Source: Paracoccus denitrificans
GTDB taxonomy: Bacteria; Pseudomonadota; Alphaproteobacteria; Rhodobacterales; Rhodobacteraceae
Length of the DNA: 64,000 bases
Direction: 5' to 3'
NCBI GenBank assembly: GCA_005768755.1
Contig: VAFL01000003.1
Location: forward strand, 124,001 to 188,000
Shown here: positions 17,318 through 24,768 of the stretch, piece after piece
Layout: each line of letters begins with the position of its first letter
Position numbering within the stretch: position 1 is the first letter of the stretch
Notes under the pieces: generated by a model
What the model was told of the DNA's origin: nothing
Database searches by the model: none
The model's input: the letters and a program-made list of their open reading frames with translations, nothing else
Program-made: the position numbers and the translations under genes

Positions 17318-18817
17318 TCAATCCAGCGCCTTGAAGTTCAGGCTGGCACCGTCCTTGATCCCGGAAAACCAACGCGAAGTGACGGTCTTGGTCTTGGTGT
17401 AGAAGCGGAAGGCATCCGCGCCATACTGGTTCAGGTCGCCGAAGGCCGATTTCTTCCAGCCGCCGAAGCTGAAATAGCTGAGCGGGACGGGAATCGGGAA
17501 GTTGACCCCCACCATGCCGACATTTACCCGCGATGCGTAGTCGCGCGCCGTGTCACCGTCCGACGTGAAGATCGAGGTGCCGTTGCCATATTCATTGTCC
17601 ATGACCAGCTTCAGCGCTTCGTCATAGCTGCCGGTGCGGACCGTCGACAGGACCGGGCCGAAGATCTCTTCCTTGTAGATCTCCATTTCGGGTGTCACGC
17701 GGTCGAACAGCGACGGGCCGCAGAAAAAGCCGTTCTCATAGCCCTGAATGTTGATCCCGCGCCCGTCGACGACCAGATCGGCGCCCTGTTCGACGCCGGA
17801 ACCGATCAGGCGGTTGATGCGGTCCTGCGCGGCCTTGGTGATGACCGGACCGAAATCCACGTCGTCGCCAGCGGTATAGGGCCCGACCTTCAGCTTCTCG
17901 ATCCGCGGCACCAGCCGTTCGATCAGGGCGTCGGCGGTCTTGTCACCCACGGGCACCGCCACCGAAATCGCCATACAGCGTTCGCCTGCTGCACCGAAAC
18001 CCGCACCCAGAAGCGCGTCGGCTGCCTTGTCCATATCGGCATCTGGCATGATGACCATGTGGTTCTTGGCACCACCGAAGCACTGCGCACGCTTGCCGTT
18101 GGTCGCGGCGCGGCCATAGATATATTGCGCAATCGGGGTTGATCCGACAAAGCCCACAGCCTGCACCATCGGGTTATCAAGGATCGCGTCCACAATCTCC
18201 TTGTCGCCATTGACGACCTGCAGCACGCCGTCGGGCAGGCCGGCTTCCTGCAGCAGCTTCGCCAGCGCGATCGAGGTCGACGGCACACGCTCGGACGGTT
18301 TCAGGATCATTGCGTTGCCCGAGGCCAGCGACGGCCCCATTTTCCACAAGGGGATCATGGCCGGGAAATTGAACGGCGTGATCCCGGACACGACGCCAAG
18401 CGGCTGCCGCATGGAGGAAAGGTCGATGCCCGGCCCGGCATTGTCCATGTATTCGCCCTTCAGGAATGATGGCGCGCCCATGCAGATCTCGATCACTTCC
18501 AGACCGCGCTGCACGTCACCGCGTGCGTCAGGCAGGGTCTTGCCGTGTTCGCGGCTGACCAGTTCGGCCAGCATTTCCATGTTGTCATTGATCAGCTGGC
18601 CGAATTTCATCATCACCCGCGCGCGCCGCTGCGGGTTTGTCGCGGCCCATGCAACCTGCGCCTTGGCGGCGCTGGCGACGGCTGCGTTCAGTTCCTCAGG
18701 GGTGGCAAGGGCGACGCGGGCCTGAACCTCACCCGTTGCGGGGTTGTAGATATCAGCAAAGCGGCCCGAACCGCCCGTGACTTCCTTGCCGTCGATCCAG
18801 TGGTCGATGTCCTGCAT
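17318..18817 (-). CDS. mmsA: Methylmalonate-semialdehyde dehydrogenase (CoA-acylating)
   Basis: Converts methylmalonate semialdehyde to propionyl-CoA with CoA and NAD+, the exit of the valine pathway. The 499-residue product has the aldehyde-dehydrogenase features ITPFNFPAMIPLWKMGP (about 147-163), FVGSTPIAQYIY (about 228-239) and the catalytic cysteine in GAAGERCMAISVAV (about 280-293), plus the family ending TKTVTSRW. The chosen ATG (18817) has GGAGG six bases upstream; an ATG at 18829 would overlap that site. It heads the valine run and is divergent from a LysR regulator. Confidence 0.95.
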   Translation of the reverse strand: MQDIDHWIDGKEVTGGSGRFADIYNPATGEVQARVALATPEELNAAVASAAKAQVAWAATNPQRRARVMMKFGQLINDNMEMLAELVSREHGKTLPDARGDVQRGLEVIEICMGAPSFLKGEYMDNAGPGIDLSSMRQPLGVVSGITPFNFPAMIPLWKMGPSLASGNAMILKPSERVPSTSIALAKLLQEAGLPDGVLQVVNGDKEIVDAILDNPMVQAVGFVGSTPIAQYIYGRAATNGKRAQCFGGAKNHMVIMPDADMDKAADALLGAGFGAAGERCMAISVAVPVGDKTADALIERLVPRIEKLKVGPYTAGDDVDFGPVITKAAQDRINRLIGSGVEQGADLVVDGRGINIQGYENGFFCGPSLFDRVTPEMEIYKEEIFGPVLSTVRTGSYDEALKLVMDNEYGNGTSIFTSDGDTARDYASRVNVGMVGVNFPIPVPLSYFSFGGWKKSAFGDLNQYGADAFRFYTKTKTVTSRWFSGIKDGASLNFKALD

Positions 18818-18838
18818 CTCATCCTCCATGACACATTT

Positions 18839-18908
18839 GGCAGAACGATATATTGCGTAAATGCATCGGAAAAGCGAAAATATGGCAAAGACATTTTGCG
18901 ATAATGCA
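18839..18908. promoter_or_regulatory. Duplicated element in the mmsA/lysR divergent promoter
   Basis: Two imperfect copies of one pattern lie in the 101-bp divergent gap: GGCA-N10-TTGCGTAAATGCA (18839-18865) and GGCA-N8-TTGCGATAATGCA (18884-18908). Their cores start 43 bp apart, about four helical turns. Each core has TGC/GCA dyad symmetry, as LysR-type operators often do. The likely ligand is the LysR protein encoded at 18919. Confidence 0.6.
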
Positions 18909-18918
18909 AAGGGGATGC

Positions 18919-19836
18919 ATGGACTGGGACGATCTTCGGGTGTTTCTGGCCGTGGTTCGGGATGAGGGGTTGTCGCGCGCCGGGCGGCGATTGACGATGG
19001 ATCCGTCGACCGTTGGCCGCCGGATCGCCCGGCTGGAGCAGGATCTGGGCCACCCGCTTTTCGTAAAATCGCCGCAGGGCTATGCGCTGACCCCCGAGGG
19101 AAGCCGCCTGCTACCCCATGCAGAGGCCGCCGAACGCGCGCTTTCCGGTGCTTCCAACGCGCTTGGCCAACAGGGAGAGTTGACCGGGCAGTTGCGCATC
19201 GGCGCGCCGGACGGGTGCGCGAATTATCTGCTGCCCCAGGTCGCGGCGCGAATCTGTGATGCCCATCCGGGGCTGGAAATTCAGATCGTCGCCCTGCCAC
19301 GCGTGTTCAACCTGTCGAAACGAGAGGCCGATTTCGCCATCGCCGTCAGTCGCCCCGAAAGTGGACGGTTGGTGGTGCAGCGGCTGTGCGACTATCACCT
19401 GCATCTGGCGGCGAGTGCGGATTATCTGGCCGCACATGGGCCGGTCGCCACGCTTGCCGACCTGCGCGGATTGCGGCTGATCGGCTATATTCCCGACATG
19501 ATCTTTGACCGGGAACTGGATTATCTGGCCCCGCTTCTGGACCGCAGCGGGGCGGAACCAGCCCGTCTGACCTCCAACTCTGTCTCGGTGCAGATGCAGG
19601 CGATTCGCGCGGGCGCAGGTGTGGGTATCGTGCATGACTTCGCTGTTCCCTTTACGCCGGGCGTGGTTCCGCTTCTGCCCGAACAGTTCAGCTTGCAGCG
19701 CAGTTTCTGGATGATCCGCCATGCCGATGACCGAAGGTCGGAACGTCTGAACCTGCTGGCAGAGGAAATTGCACGGGGTTTGCGCAGCGAAGTCGGCCGG
19801 CTGGAAAACGACGCCTTCGCGAATCGCGGGGCTTGA
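18919..19836 (+). CDS. LysR-family transcriptional regulator
   Basis: A 305-residue DNA-binding regulator. The N-terminal helix-turn-helix covers MDWDDLRVFLAVVRDEG and SRAGRRLTMDPSTVGRRIARLE (about 18-39); the rest is the periplasmic-binding-like effector domain (RIGAPDGCANYLLPQVAARI onwards). The ATG at 18919 follows AAGGGG; frame upstream of it is spurious. Divergence from mmsA across a gap with duplicated dyads suggests it controls the valine genes and itself, with a pathway intermediate as effector. That role is inferred; the Pseudomonas mms regulator belongs to a different family (AraC). Confidence 0.9.
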   Translation: MDWDDLRVFLAVVRDEGLSRAGRRLTMDPSTVGRRIARLEQDLGHPLFVKSPQGYALTPEGSRLLPHAEAAERALSGASNALGQQGELTGQLRIGAPDGCANYLLPQVAARICDAHPGLEIQIVALPRVFNLSKREADFAIAVSRPESGRLVVQRLCDYHLHLAASADYLAAHGPVATLADLRGLRLIGYIPDMIFDRELDYLAPLLDRSGAEPARLTSNSVSVQMQAIRAGAGVGIVHDFAVPFTPGVVPLLPEQFSLQRSFWMIRHADDRRSERLNLLAEEIARGLRSEVGRLENDAFANRGA

Positions 19837-19886
19837 CGTCCGGCGCGGTTGGGCCAGACTGAACCCATGCAACCAAGGAGGGCAGC

Positions 19887-20330
19887 ATGCTGGTGAATCA
19901 GATCCTTTCGCTGAAGGGCGCGGGCGCGTCCAACATCATCACCATCGTGTCCACGGCCACAGTCGAGGAAGCCGCGAAGCTGTTGGCCGACAAGCGTATT
20001 GGTGCGGTCGTTGTGACCGACGATGATCAGAGGCTTGTCGGGATCCTGTCCGAACGCGATATCGTGCGGGAACTCGGCAAGCAGGGCGTTTCTGTCCTGC
20101 AAGTCCCGATCAGCGGGCTGATGACGCGCAAGGTATCCACCTGCACGACCGGAGAGGACGCGCATATCGTGCTGGAACGTATGACCGAAGGCCGCTTCCG
20201 CCACCTTCCCGTGGTCGACGCCGACGGCAACATGCTGGGCATCGTGTCCATCGGTGACGCAGTATCTGCGCGTCTGAGAGAGCTTAATGCCGAAAAAGAT
20301 GCGCTTACCGGCATGATCATGGGCAGCTAG
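19887..20330 (+). CDS. CBS-pair domain protein
   Basis: A 147-residue protein made almost entirely of two CBS domains (about 12-65 and 75-130), which form a Bateman module binding adenosine nucleotides. Visible CBS signatures are RIGAVVVTDDDQRLVGILSE and RHLPVVDADGNMLGIVSIGD. There is no enzyme or transporter domain, so it probably acts as a sensor or partner subunit, target unknown. Shine-Dalgarno AAGGAGG lies 8 bp before the ATG. Close relatives are common in alphaproteobacteria. Confidence 0.88.
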   Translation: MLVNQILSLKGAGASNIITIVSTATVEEAAKLLADKRIGAVVVTDDDQRLVGILSERDIVRELGKQGVSVLQVPISGLMTRKVSTCTTGEDAHIVLERMTEGRFRHLPVVDADGNMLGIVSIGDAVSARLRELNAEKDALTGMIMGS

Positions 20331-20410
20331 GACCCGACGACGGCTCCTGCCGGGTTGCGTTTGCCGTTTGTTTCGGTTCGTTTGCAGCGGATGACATGAA
20401 GGACAGGCCC

Positions 20411-20911
20411 ATGCGGACAGCGCTTTATCCCGGCACATTCGACCCGATCACCCTGGGGCATATCGACATCATCGAGCGGGCAATGGCGCTTGTTGATCGT
20501 CTTGTCATCGGGGTTGCGATCAACCGTGACAAGGGTCCGCTTTTCGATCTGGAGCAGCGCGTTGCCATGGTACGCAACGAATGTGACCAGATCGTCAGGC
20601 GCACCGGGGGTGAGATCGTAGTGCACCCGTTCGAGAACCTGCTGATAGATTGCGCCCGGGATGTCGGGGCGAGGGTCATAATACGCGGCCTGCGCGCGGT
20701 CGCTGACTTCGAGTATGAGTTCCAGATGGTCGGCATGAACCGCGCGCTTGATGCCAGTATCGAAACTGTTTTCCTGATGGCTGACGCAAGGCGACAGGCA
20801 ATTGCATCCAAGCTGGTCAAGGAAATCGCGAGGCTGGGCGGAGACGTCTCGCAATTCGTGACGCCGCCTGTGCGCGATGCGCTTCTGGAACAGCTGGATC
20901 TGCGGCGATGA
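20411..20911 (+). CDS. coaD: Phosphopantetheine adenylyltransferase
   Basis: CoaD adenylates 4'-phosphopantetheine to dephospho-CoA, the fourth step of CoA synthesis. The 166-residue product matches the family length and has the nucleotidyl-transferase motif YPGTFDPITLGH (6-17), VIIRGLRAVADFEYE (about 88-102) and the C-terminal SKLVKEIARLGGDVS (about 132-146). The ATG at 20411 behind AAGGACA is preferred to the ATG at 20396, which overlaps that ribosome site. Confidence 0.95.
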   Translation: MRTALYPGTFDPITLGHIDIIERAMALVDRLVIGVAINRDKGPLFDLEQRVAMVRNECDQIVRRTGGEIVVHPFENLLIDCARDVGARVIIRGLRAVADFEYEFQMVGMNRALDASIETVFLMADARRQAIASKLVKEIARLGGDVSQFVTPPVRDALLEQLDLRR

Positions 20912-20955
20912 CCGTCCTGAATATCCGGAAAGAGGCGCTGCTAATTTAAGGCAGC

Positions 20956-20982
20956 AAAAAGGGGGCCGCTGGCCCCCTGTCA
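20956..20982 (-). terminator. Rho-independent terminator of the bactofilin operon
   Basis: GGGGGCC and GGCCCCC enclose a three-base loop, and on the minus strand the stem is followed by TTTTTGCTG. It lies 32 bp past the bactofilin stop. On the plus strand the following sequence is not T-rich, so it serves coaD less well. Confidence 0.8.
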
Positions 20983-21008
20983 CGTTTCGCGGATCATCCG
21001 ATCCTGTA

Positions 21009-21500
21009 TTATTCGGTGCTGGTTGGGGCCGCCAGTTTCTTCGTGCCGCCCTGGGCCAGGGGGTCTTCCTGACGTTGAACCGAACCCTCGAAATGAGCAC
21101 CCGATTCGATCGCGATGGTCTTGTGGATGATGTCGCCTTCGACGCGCGCGGTCGAGGAAAGGCGTACTTTCATGCCACGCAGGCGGCCGATGACGCGACC
21201 GTTTACGATCACCTCGTCGGCCAGCACTTCACCGCGCACGGTGGCGCTGTCGCCGATGGTCAGTTGGCGCGCGCGGATATCGCCCTCGATATTGCCCTCG
21301 ATCTGGACATCGCCGGCGGTTTGCAGGTCGCCCTTGATGGTCAGGTCCGAAGACAGGACCGAAGGTGCGGACCGGGTGCGCGGTGCGCTTGTGACGGGGG
21401 TTTGTTCATTCATGGTTTCGACCGGGGCCTGGGTTTCGGGTTCGGCCACGGGGCCGGTGGTGCGATTCGGGTTCTCGGTCACGCGCGATTTAGAAAACAT
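21009..21500 (-). CDS. Bactofilin
   Basis: A cytoskeletal protein that polymerises without nucleotide and often recruits cell-wall enzymes. Of its 163 residues, about 1-48 are disordered and proline/threonine-rich; the bactofilin beta-helix domain (about 49-145) starts SSDLTIKGDLQTAGDVQIEG and continues with the regular hydrophobic six-residue pattern of the fold (GDIRARQLTIGDSATVRGEV, VNGRVIGRLRG). The gene overlaps the upstream M23 peptidase by 11 bp, so the two are translated together. Confidence 0.93.
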   Translation of the reverse strand: MFSKSRVTENPNRTTGPVAEPETQAPVETMNEQTPVTSAPRTRSAPSVLSSDLTIKGDLQTAGDVQIEGNIEGDIRARQLTIGDSATVRGEVLADEVIVNGRVIGRLRGMKVRLSSTARVEGDIIHKTIAIESGAHFEGSVQRQEDPLAQGGTKKLAAPTSTE

Positions 21501-22731
21501 TCTGTGCCGCCTTGATGAAGCTCATGGGGTTAACGGCTTCACCGTTCACCCGAACTTCATAGTGAAGATGCGGGCCGGTCGACCGTCCGGTATTGCCCAT
21601 ATCACCGATCTGGCTGCCGCGCGATACCTTCTGACCGGCCTGAACACGGATCTTTGATAGATGTGCGTAACGCGTTTCAGTGCCAAGCGCATGTTCGACG
21701 ATGATCACATTGCCATAACCGCTTTGACGACCGGCGAATTTCACTGTGCCGTCTCCGGTCGCAAGAATTGCAGTGCCGACCGGGCCGGCAAGGTCGATGC
21801 CCTTGTGGGCGCGGCCCCAACGTGCGCCAAAGCCCGAGGTGTAGCGGAAGGCCGATTTGACTGGCATGTCGAGTGGCAGCAGGTTGCTGGCGATCTTGTA
21901 GCGATTGACCTGATCAAGGCTGACGACGATTTCCTTCGCCCGCGCTTCCGTCTTGGAAATTGCGGCATTGCCGCTGGTGGAAACGGTCGCTTGGGTAAGC
22001 GGGCCACCCTGACCGGAATATTCCGCATCAACCGTCTTCAGCAGCGCATCAGTGTCCAGGTTCAGGGATGCCAGCATCTCCTGATAGGGCAGGGCAGCAG
22101 CAAGTGCGGCATCTTCGATCTCGGTAAAGATTTCCTCGTTGCGGGCGGCCATTTGTTCCTGCTCTGCCTTTGCAGATGCAGCCTCTGCCTTGGCAAGGCG
22201 GGCGGCCGCGTCTGCGGCTTCGCGGGCTTCGGCGGTAAGGCGCAGCTTTTCGTTCAGTGCGTTCAGCGCAAGATCCATTTCTGGTCCGGCGACTTCGCCG
22301 GCATCGGCCATGGCGGTGCCCAGTTTCTGCTGCACTGCGTCAAGTCCCGCAGCCAGTTCCCGATTTTGCTGTTGGGCTGCCAGAAGTTCGGTCTGATATT
22401 TCGAAACCTGATCCAGCGCGACTGCAAACCGAAGCTGCGCTTCCTTTGCCTCATTGGCGCGTGCATCGCGTTCGCCGGCCACGGCAGCCAGACGCGTCTC
22501 GAATGCGGAAAGGGTGCTGTGCGTGCCGCTGTCTGAATGTCCGCCAATCCGGTCATAGGCCAACAGCGCCCCCGATATGATCGCCCAGCCAACCAGCAGG
22601 GTCGTACCGCCGAAAAGGCCCAACTGCGTCGCCGGGCGCAGGTGGACCACGCGGGTGGCACTGTCGGATTTCAGGAAGATACGTTTTTCAGGCAGAATCT
22701 TTTCAAGCGCAGCGTTGAAGCGTTTGGGCAA
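21490..22731 (-). CDS. M23 (LytM-type) peptidase with coiled coil, bactofilin partner
   Basis: A membrane-anchored predicted peptidoglycan endopeptidase of 413 residues. It has a cytoplasmic N-terminus (about 1-33), one membrane segment (about 34-58, LGLFGGTTLLVGWAIISGALL), a long alanine/glutamate-rich coiled coil (about 75-190) and a C-terminal M23 domain with the zinc ligands H and D in RAHKGIDLAGP and HLHYEV, plus the SGFGARWG entry motif. The overlap with bactofilin matches a widespread pairing in which bactofilin localises the peptidase to shape the wall. Confidence 0.92.
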   Translation of the reverse strand: MPKRFNAALEKILPEKRIFLKSDSATRVVHLRPATQLGLFGGTTLLVGWAIISGALLAYDRIGGHSDSGTHSTLSAFETRLAAVAGERDARANEAKEAQLRFAVALDQVSKYQTELLAAQQQNRELAAGLDAVQQKLGTAMADAGEVAGPEMDLALNALNEKLRLTAEAREAADAAARLAKAEAASAKAEQEQMAARNEEIFTEIEDAALAAALPYQEMLASLNLDTDALLKTVDAEYSGQGGPLTQATVSTSGNAAISKTEARAKEIVVSLDQVNRYKIASNLLPLDMPVKSAFRYTSGFGARWGRAHKGIDLAGPVGTAILATGDGTVKFAGRQSGYGNVIIVEHALGTETRYAHLSKIRVQAGQKVSRGSQIGDMGNTGRSTGPHLHYEVRVNGEAVNPMSFIKAAQNVF

Positions 22732-22877
22732 AGCAGCTGTCCCCGGATAAGTTATTGTTTAGACGCCCTTATCGGCGTTGCAACGCGCAGCACCCAGCAG
22801 TCGGTGTATTTGCACAATCTTCGTAAACAGGACAGCACATGCAGTTTCAACTGATTTGGTCGGTCATTGCCGGGAAG

Positions 22878-22913
22878 TGGCGAGAACTCGCCAATTGCGG
22901 CGGAAACCCGCCG
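22878..22913. repeat. Two tandem hairpins upstream of the 47-aa ORF
   Basis: TGGCGAGAACTCGCCA (22878-22893) and CGGCGGAAACCCGCCG (22898-22913) are two compact hairpins four bases apart in the 295-bp gap between the M23 gene and the small membrane protein. Loops are two to four bases. I see no T-tract, so this looks like structured leader RNA or part of a small RNA rather than a terminator. Confidence 0.45.
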
Positions 22914-23026
22914 ATCTTCGTCAGGTTGTATCGCGTTAGGGAACCGTCCGGGCATTCCTTGCCCGCAATCGGCGCCGGCGCTAGTTAAAGCGCGACAAGG
23001 CGATCAGTTTGGAAGGTGCCAGGCCA

Positions 23027-23170
23027 GTGACGACGGGTAATGTGATCACCATTTTCATTCTGATCGTTCTGCTTCTGGTGGCCGACGCCGTCTGGCTGCA
23101 CTGGGATCTGCCGTTGCTGATCGGTCGGGAATTTGTCCGCTTCGTCGAATATTTGAGCTTCTGGCGCTAA
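23027..23170 (+). CDS. 47-residue single-pass membrane protein upstream of gap
   Basis: A small open frame beginning with GTG at 23027, with GGAAGG 10 bp upstream, and ending TAA at 23168. The product has one membrane helix (about 6-20, VITIFILIVLLLVAD) followed by AVWLHWDLPLLIGREFVRFVEYLSFWR. The tail, with HWDLPL, a Gly-Arg pair and a final FWR, is a pattern I have seen in small hypothetical proteins of Rhodobacterales. Function is unknown. It lies 74 bp before the GAPDH gene and could share its transcript. Conservation of the reading frame would settle whether it is real. Confidence 0.65.
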   Translation: MTTGNVITIFILIVLLLVADAVWLHWDLPLLIGREFVRFVEYLSFWR

Positions 23171-23244
23171 CAGGGTCGACGGGGTTTGCAACAGGCCTGA
23201 AAAAGCCGCATAAGCACTGCGAAATCAGTCTTCGGAGGTGCATC

Positions 23245-24246
23245 ATGGCTGTGAAGGTGGCAATCAACGGATTTGGTCGAATCGGGCGCAATGTGCTGCG
23301 TGGCATCGTGGAATCCGGGCGTGACGATATCGAGGTCATCGCGATCAACGATCTGGGACCGGTGGAAACCAACGCCCACCTGATCCGCTTCGACAGCGTG
23401 CATGGCAAGTTTCCCGGCACTGTCACGGTTGACGGCGATACGATCGACGTGGGCCGCGGACCGATCAAGGTCACCGCGATCAAGAATCCGGCTGAACTGC
23501 CCTGGGGCGATGTGGATGTTGTGCTGGAATGCACGGGCATCTTCACCGATGCCGAAAAGGCCAAGGTTCATCTGGAAAACGGCGCAAGCCGTGTGCTGGT
23601 GTCAGCGCCATCGAAAGGTGCATCGAAGACCATCGTGTTTGGCGTGAATGAAGACACGCTGACGAAAGATGATCTGATCGTTTCCAATGCCAGCTGCACG
23701 ACGAACTGCCTGTCGCCGGTCGCCAAGGTTCTGAACGACGCCATCGGCATCGAAAAGGGCTTCATGACCACCATCCACAGCTATACCGGCGACCAGCCCA
23801 CGTTGGATACGATGCACAAGGATCTGTATCGCGCCCGCGCCGCTGCCATGTCGATGATCCCGACCTCGACCGGTGCTGCGAAGGCTGTGGGTCTGGTTCT
23901 GCCGGAACTGAACGGAAAGCTGGACGGTGTTTCGGTGCGCGTGCCGACCCCGAATGTTTCGGTCGTTGACCTGACCTTCGAAGCCAGCCGCGAGACGACC
24001 GTAGAGGAAGTCAACAATGCCATCATCGCGGCCGCTGACGGACCTTTGAAAGGCATCCTGGGCTACACCGATCAGCCCAACGTCTCGATCGACTTCAACC
24101 ATGATCCGCGCAGTTCGATCTTCGCGCTGGATCAGACCAAGGTTCTTGACGGCAAGATGGTCCGCATCCTGTCCTGGTACGACAACGAATGGGGCTTCTC
24201 CAACCGGATGTCGGACACTGCGGTGGCGATGGGCAAGTTGATCTGA
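23245..24246 (+). CDS. gap: Glyceraldehyde-3-phosphate dehydrogenase
   Basis: Interconverts glyceraldehyde-3-phosphate and 1,3-bisphosphoglycerate with NAD+. The 333-residue product begins VAINGFGRIGRNVLRG (4-19), has the active-site motif SNASCTTNCLSPV with catalytic cysteine (about 148-160), and ends YDNEWGFSNRMSDTAVAM. The ATG follows CGGAGGTGCATC. A strong bidirectional terminator comes 20 bp after the stop. Confidence 0.97.
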   Translation: MAVKVAINGFGRIGRNVLRGIVESGRDDIEVIAINDLGPVETNAHLIRFDSVHGKFPGTVTVDGDTIDVGRGPIKVTAIKNPAELPWGDVDVVLECTGIFTDAEKAKVHLENGASRVLVSAPSKGASKTIVFGVNEDTLTKDDLIVSNASCTTNCLSPVAKVLNDAIGIEKGFMTTIHSYTGDQPTLDTMHKDLYRARAAAMSMIPTSTGAAKAVGLVLPELNGKLDGVSVRVPTPNVSVVDLTFEASRETTVEEVNNAIIAAADGPLKGILGYTDQPNVSIDFNHDPRSSIFALDQTKVLDGKMVRILSWYDNEWGFSNRMSDTAVAMGKLI

Positions 24247-24266
24247 GCTGATCGGATCGACACAGC

Positions 24267-24308
24267 GAAATGAAAACGGCCTCTGAGATCAGAGGCCGTT
24301 TTCATTTC
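24267..24308. terminator. Bidirectional terminator between gap and the convergent gene
   Basis: A perfect 20-bp inverted repeat from GAAATGAAAACGGCC to GGCCGTTTTCATTTC around a GA centre. The A-rich and T-rich flanks on the two arms give a T-tract on either strand, so it can end both gap and the minus-strand gene at 24327. Confidence 0.88.
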
Positions 24309-24326
24309 AGCAGCAGCGTCGCCGGA

Positions 24327-24647
24327 TCAGCGGCGCCGGCGCGTCGAGGATTTCGTCAGGCGGCGTGCATTTGCCTTGGTCCGACGGCCATAGGGGTGCA
24401 GGGCTGCGTTCATCACCTGATCGGGCGACGCGCCGCGCGTCATCGCCCGGAACATCGCGGTTCCAGATTCCTGCGCGGCGTCGAACTTTTCCATCACCAT
24501 GCGATGCGATTCATTGCTGCTTTGCGGCAAAATCCCCATCATCCCGGCCACACGCAGGCCGATCACCATCTGCGATTCGATTGCGATTTGCGCAACCTGC
24601 GCCCAAAGACGCGTCGCCTCTGCCATGTTGTGCGGTAGAAAACCCAT
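24327..24647 (-). CDS. Conserved hypothetical protein of Rhodobacterales
   Basis: A 106-residue protein, helical, with no signal peptide. The C-terminal part FRAMTRGASPDQVMNAALHPYGRRTKANARRLTK ends in a strongly basic tail (SSTRRRR). I have seen similar endings (P-x-G-R-T-x-A-N-x-R-R) in short Rhodobacterales proteins sometimes labelled antifreeze protein, a label with no functional support. The N-terminal amphipathic part (LWAQVAQIAIESQMVIGLR) has a phasin-like look. No operon partner; convergent with gap. Confidence 0.6.
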   Translation of the reverse strand: MGFLPHNMAEATRLWAQVAQIAIESQMVIGLRVAGMMGILPQSSNESHRMVMEKFDAAQESGTAMFRAMTRGASPDQVMNAALHPYGRRTKANARRLTKSSTRRRR

Positions 24648-24753
24648 AATGGTCTGCCTCGTTTAAAGAGCTTATGCTGCACCTGCAGAAAGAAAATGAC
24701 AAGGGATGGATTGTGCAACCCTGCATCCCGTCTTTCATCGCGCGCCTTGCCGG

Positions 24754-24759
24754 TATAAT
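24754..24759 (+). promoter_or_regulatory. Perfect -10 box (TATAAT) nine bases before pyrC
   Basis: An exact TATAAT occurs in a GC-rich gap and ends nine bases before the pyrC ATG. If it is a real -10, transcription would begin at about 24766 and the message would be leaderless or nearly so. No good -35 is visible at 16-18 bp. Confidence 0.35.
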
Positions 24760-24768
24760 CCATTGGGC

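Noticed and set aside
20341..20400. GTTTG-rich stretch before coaD as an iteron array
   Set aside because: Copies are unevenly spaced and short; likely chance in a spacer.
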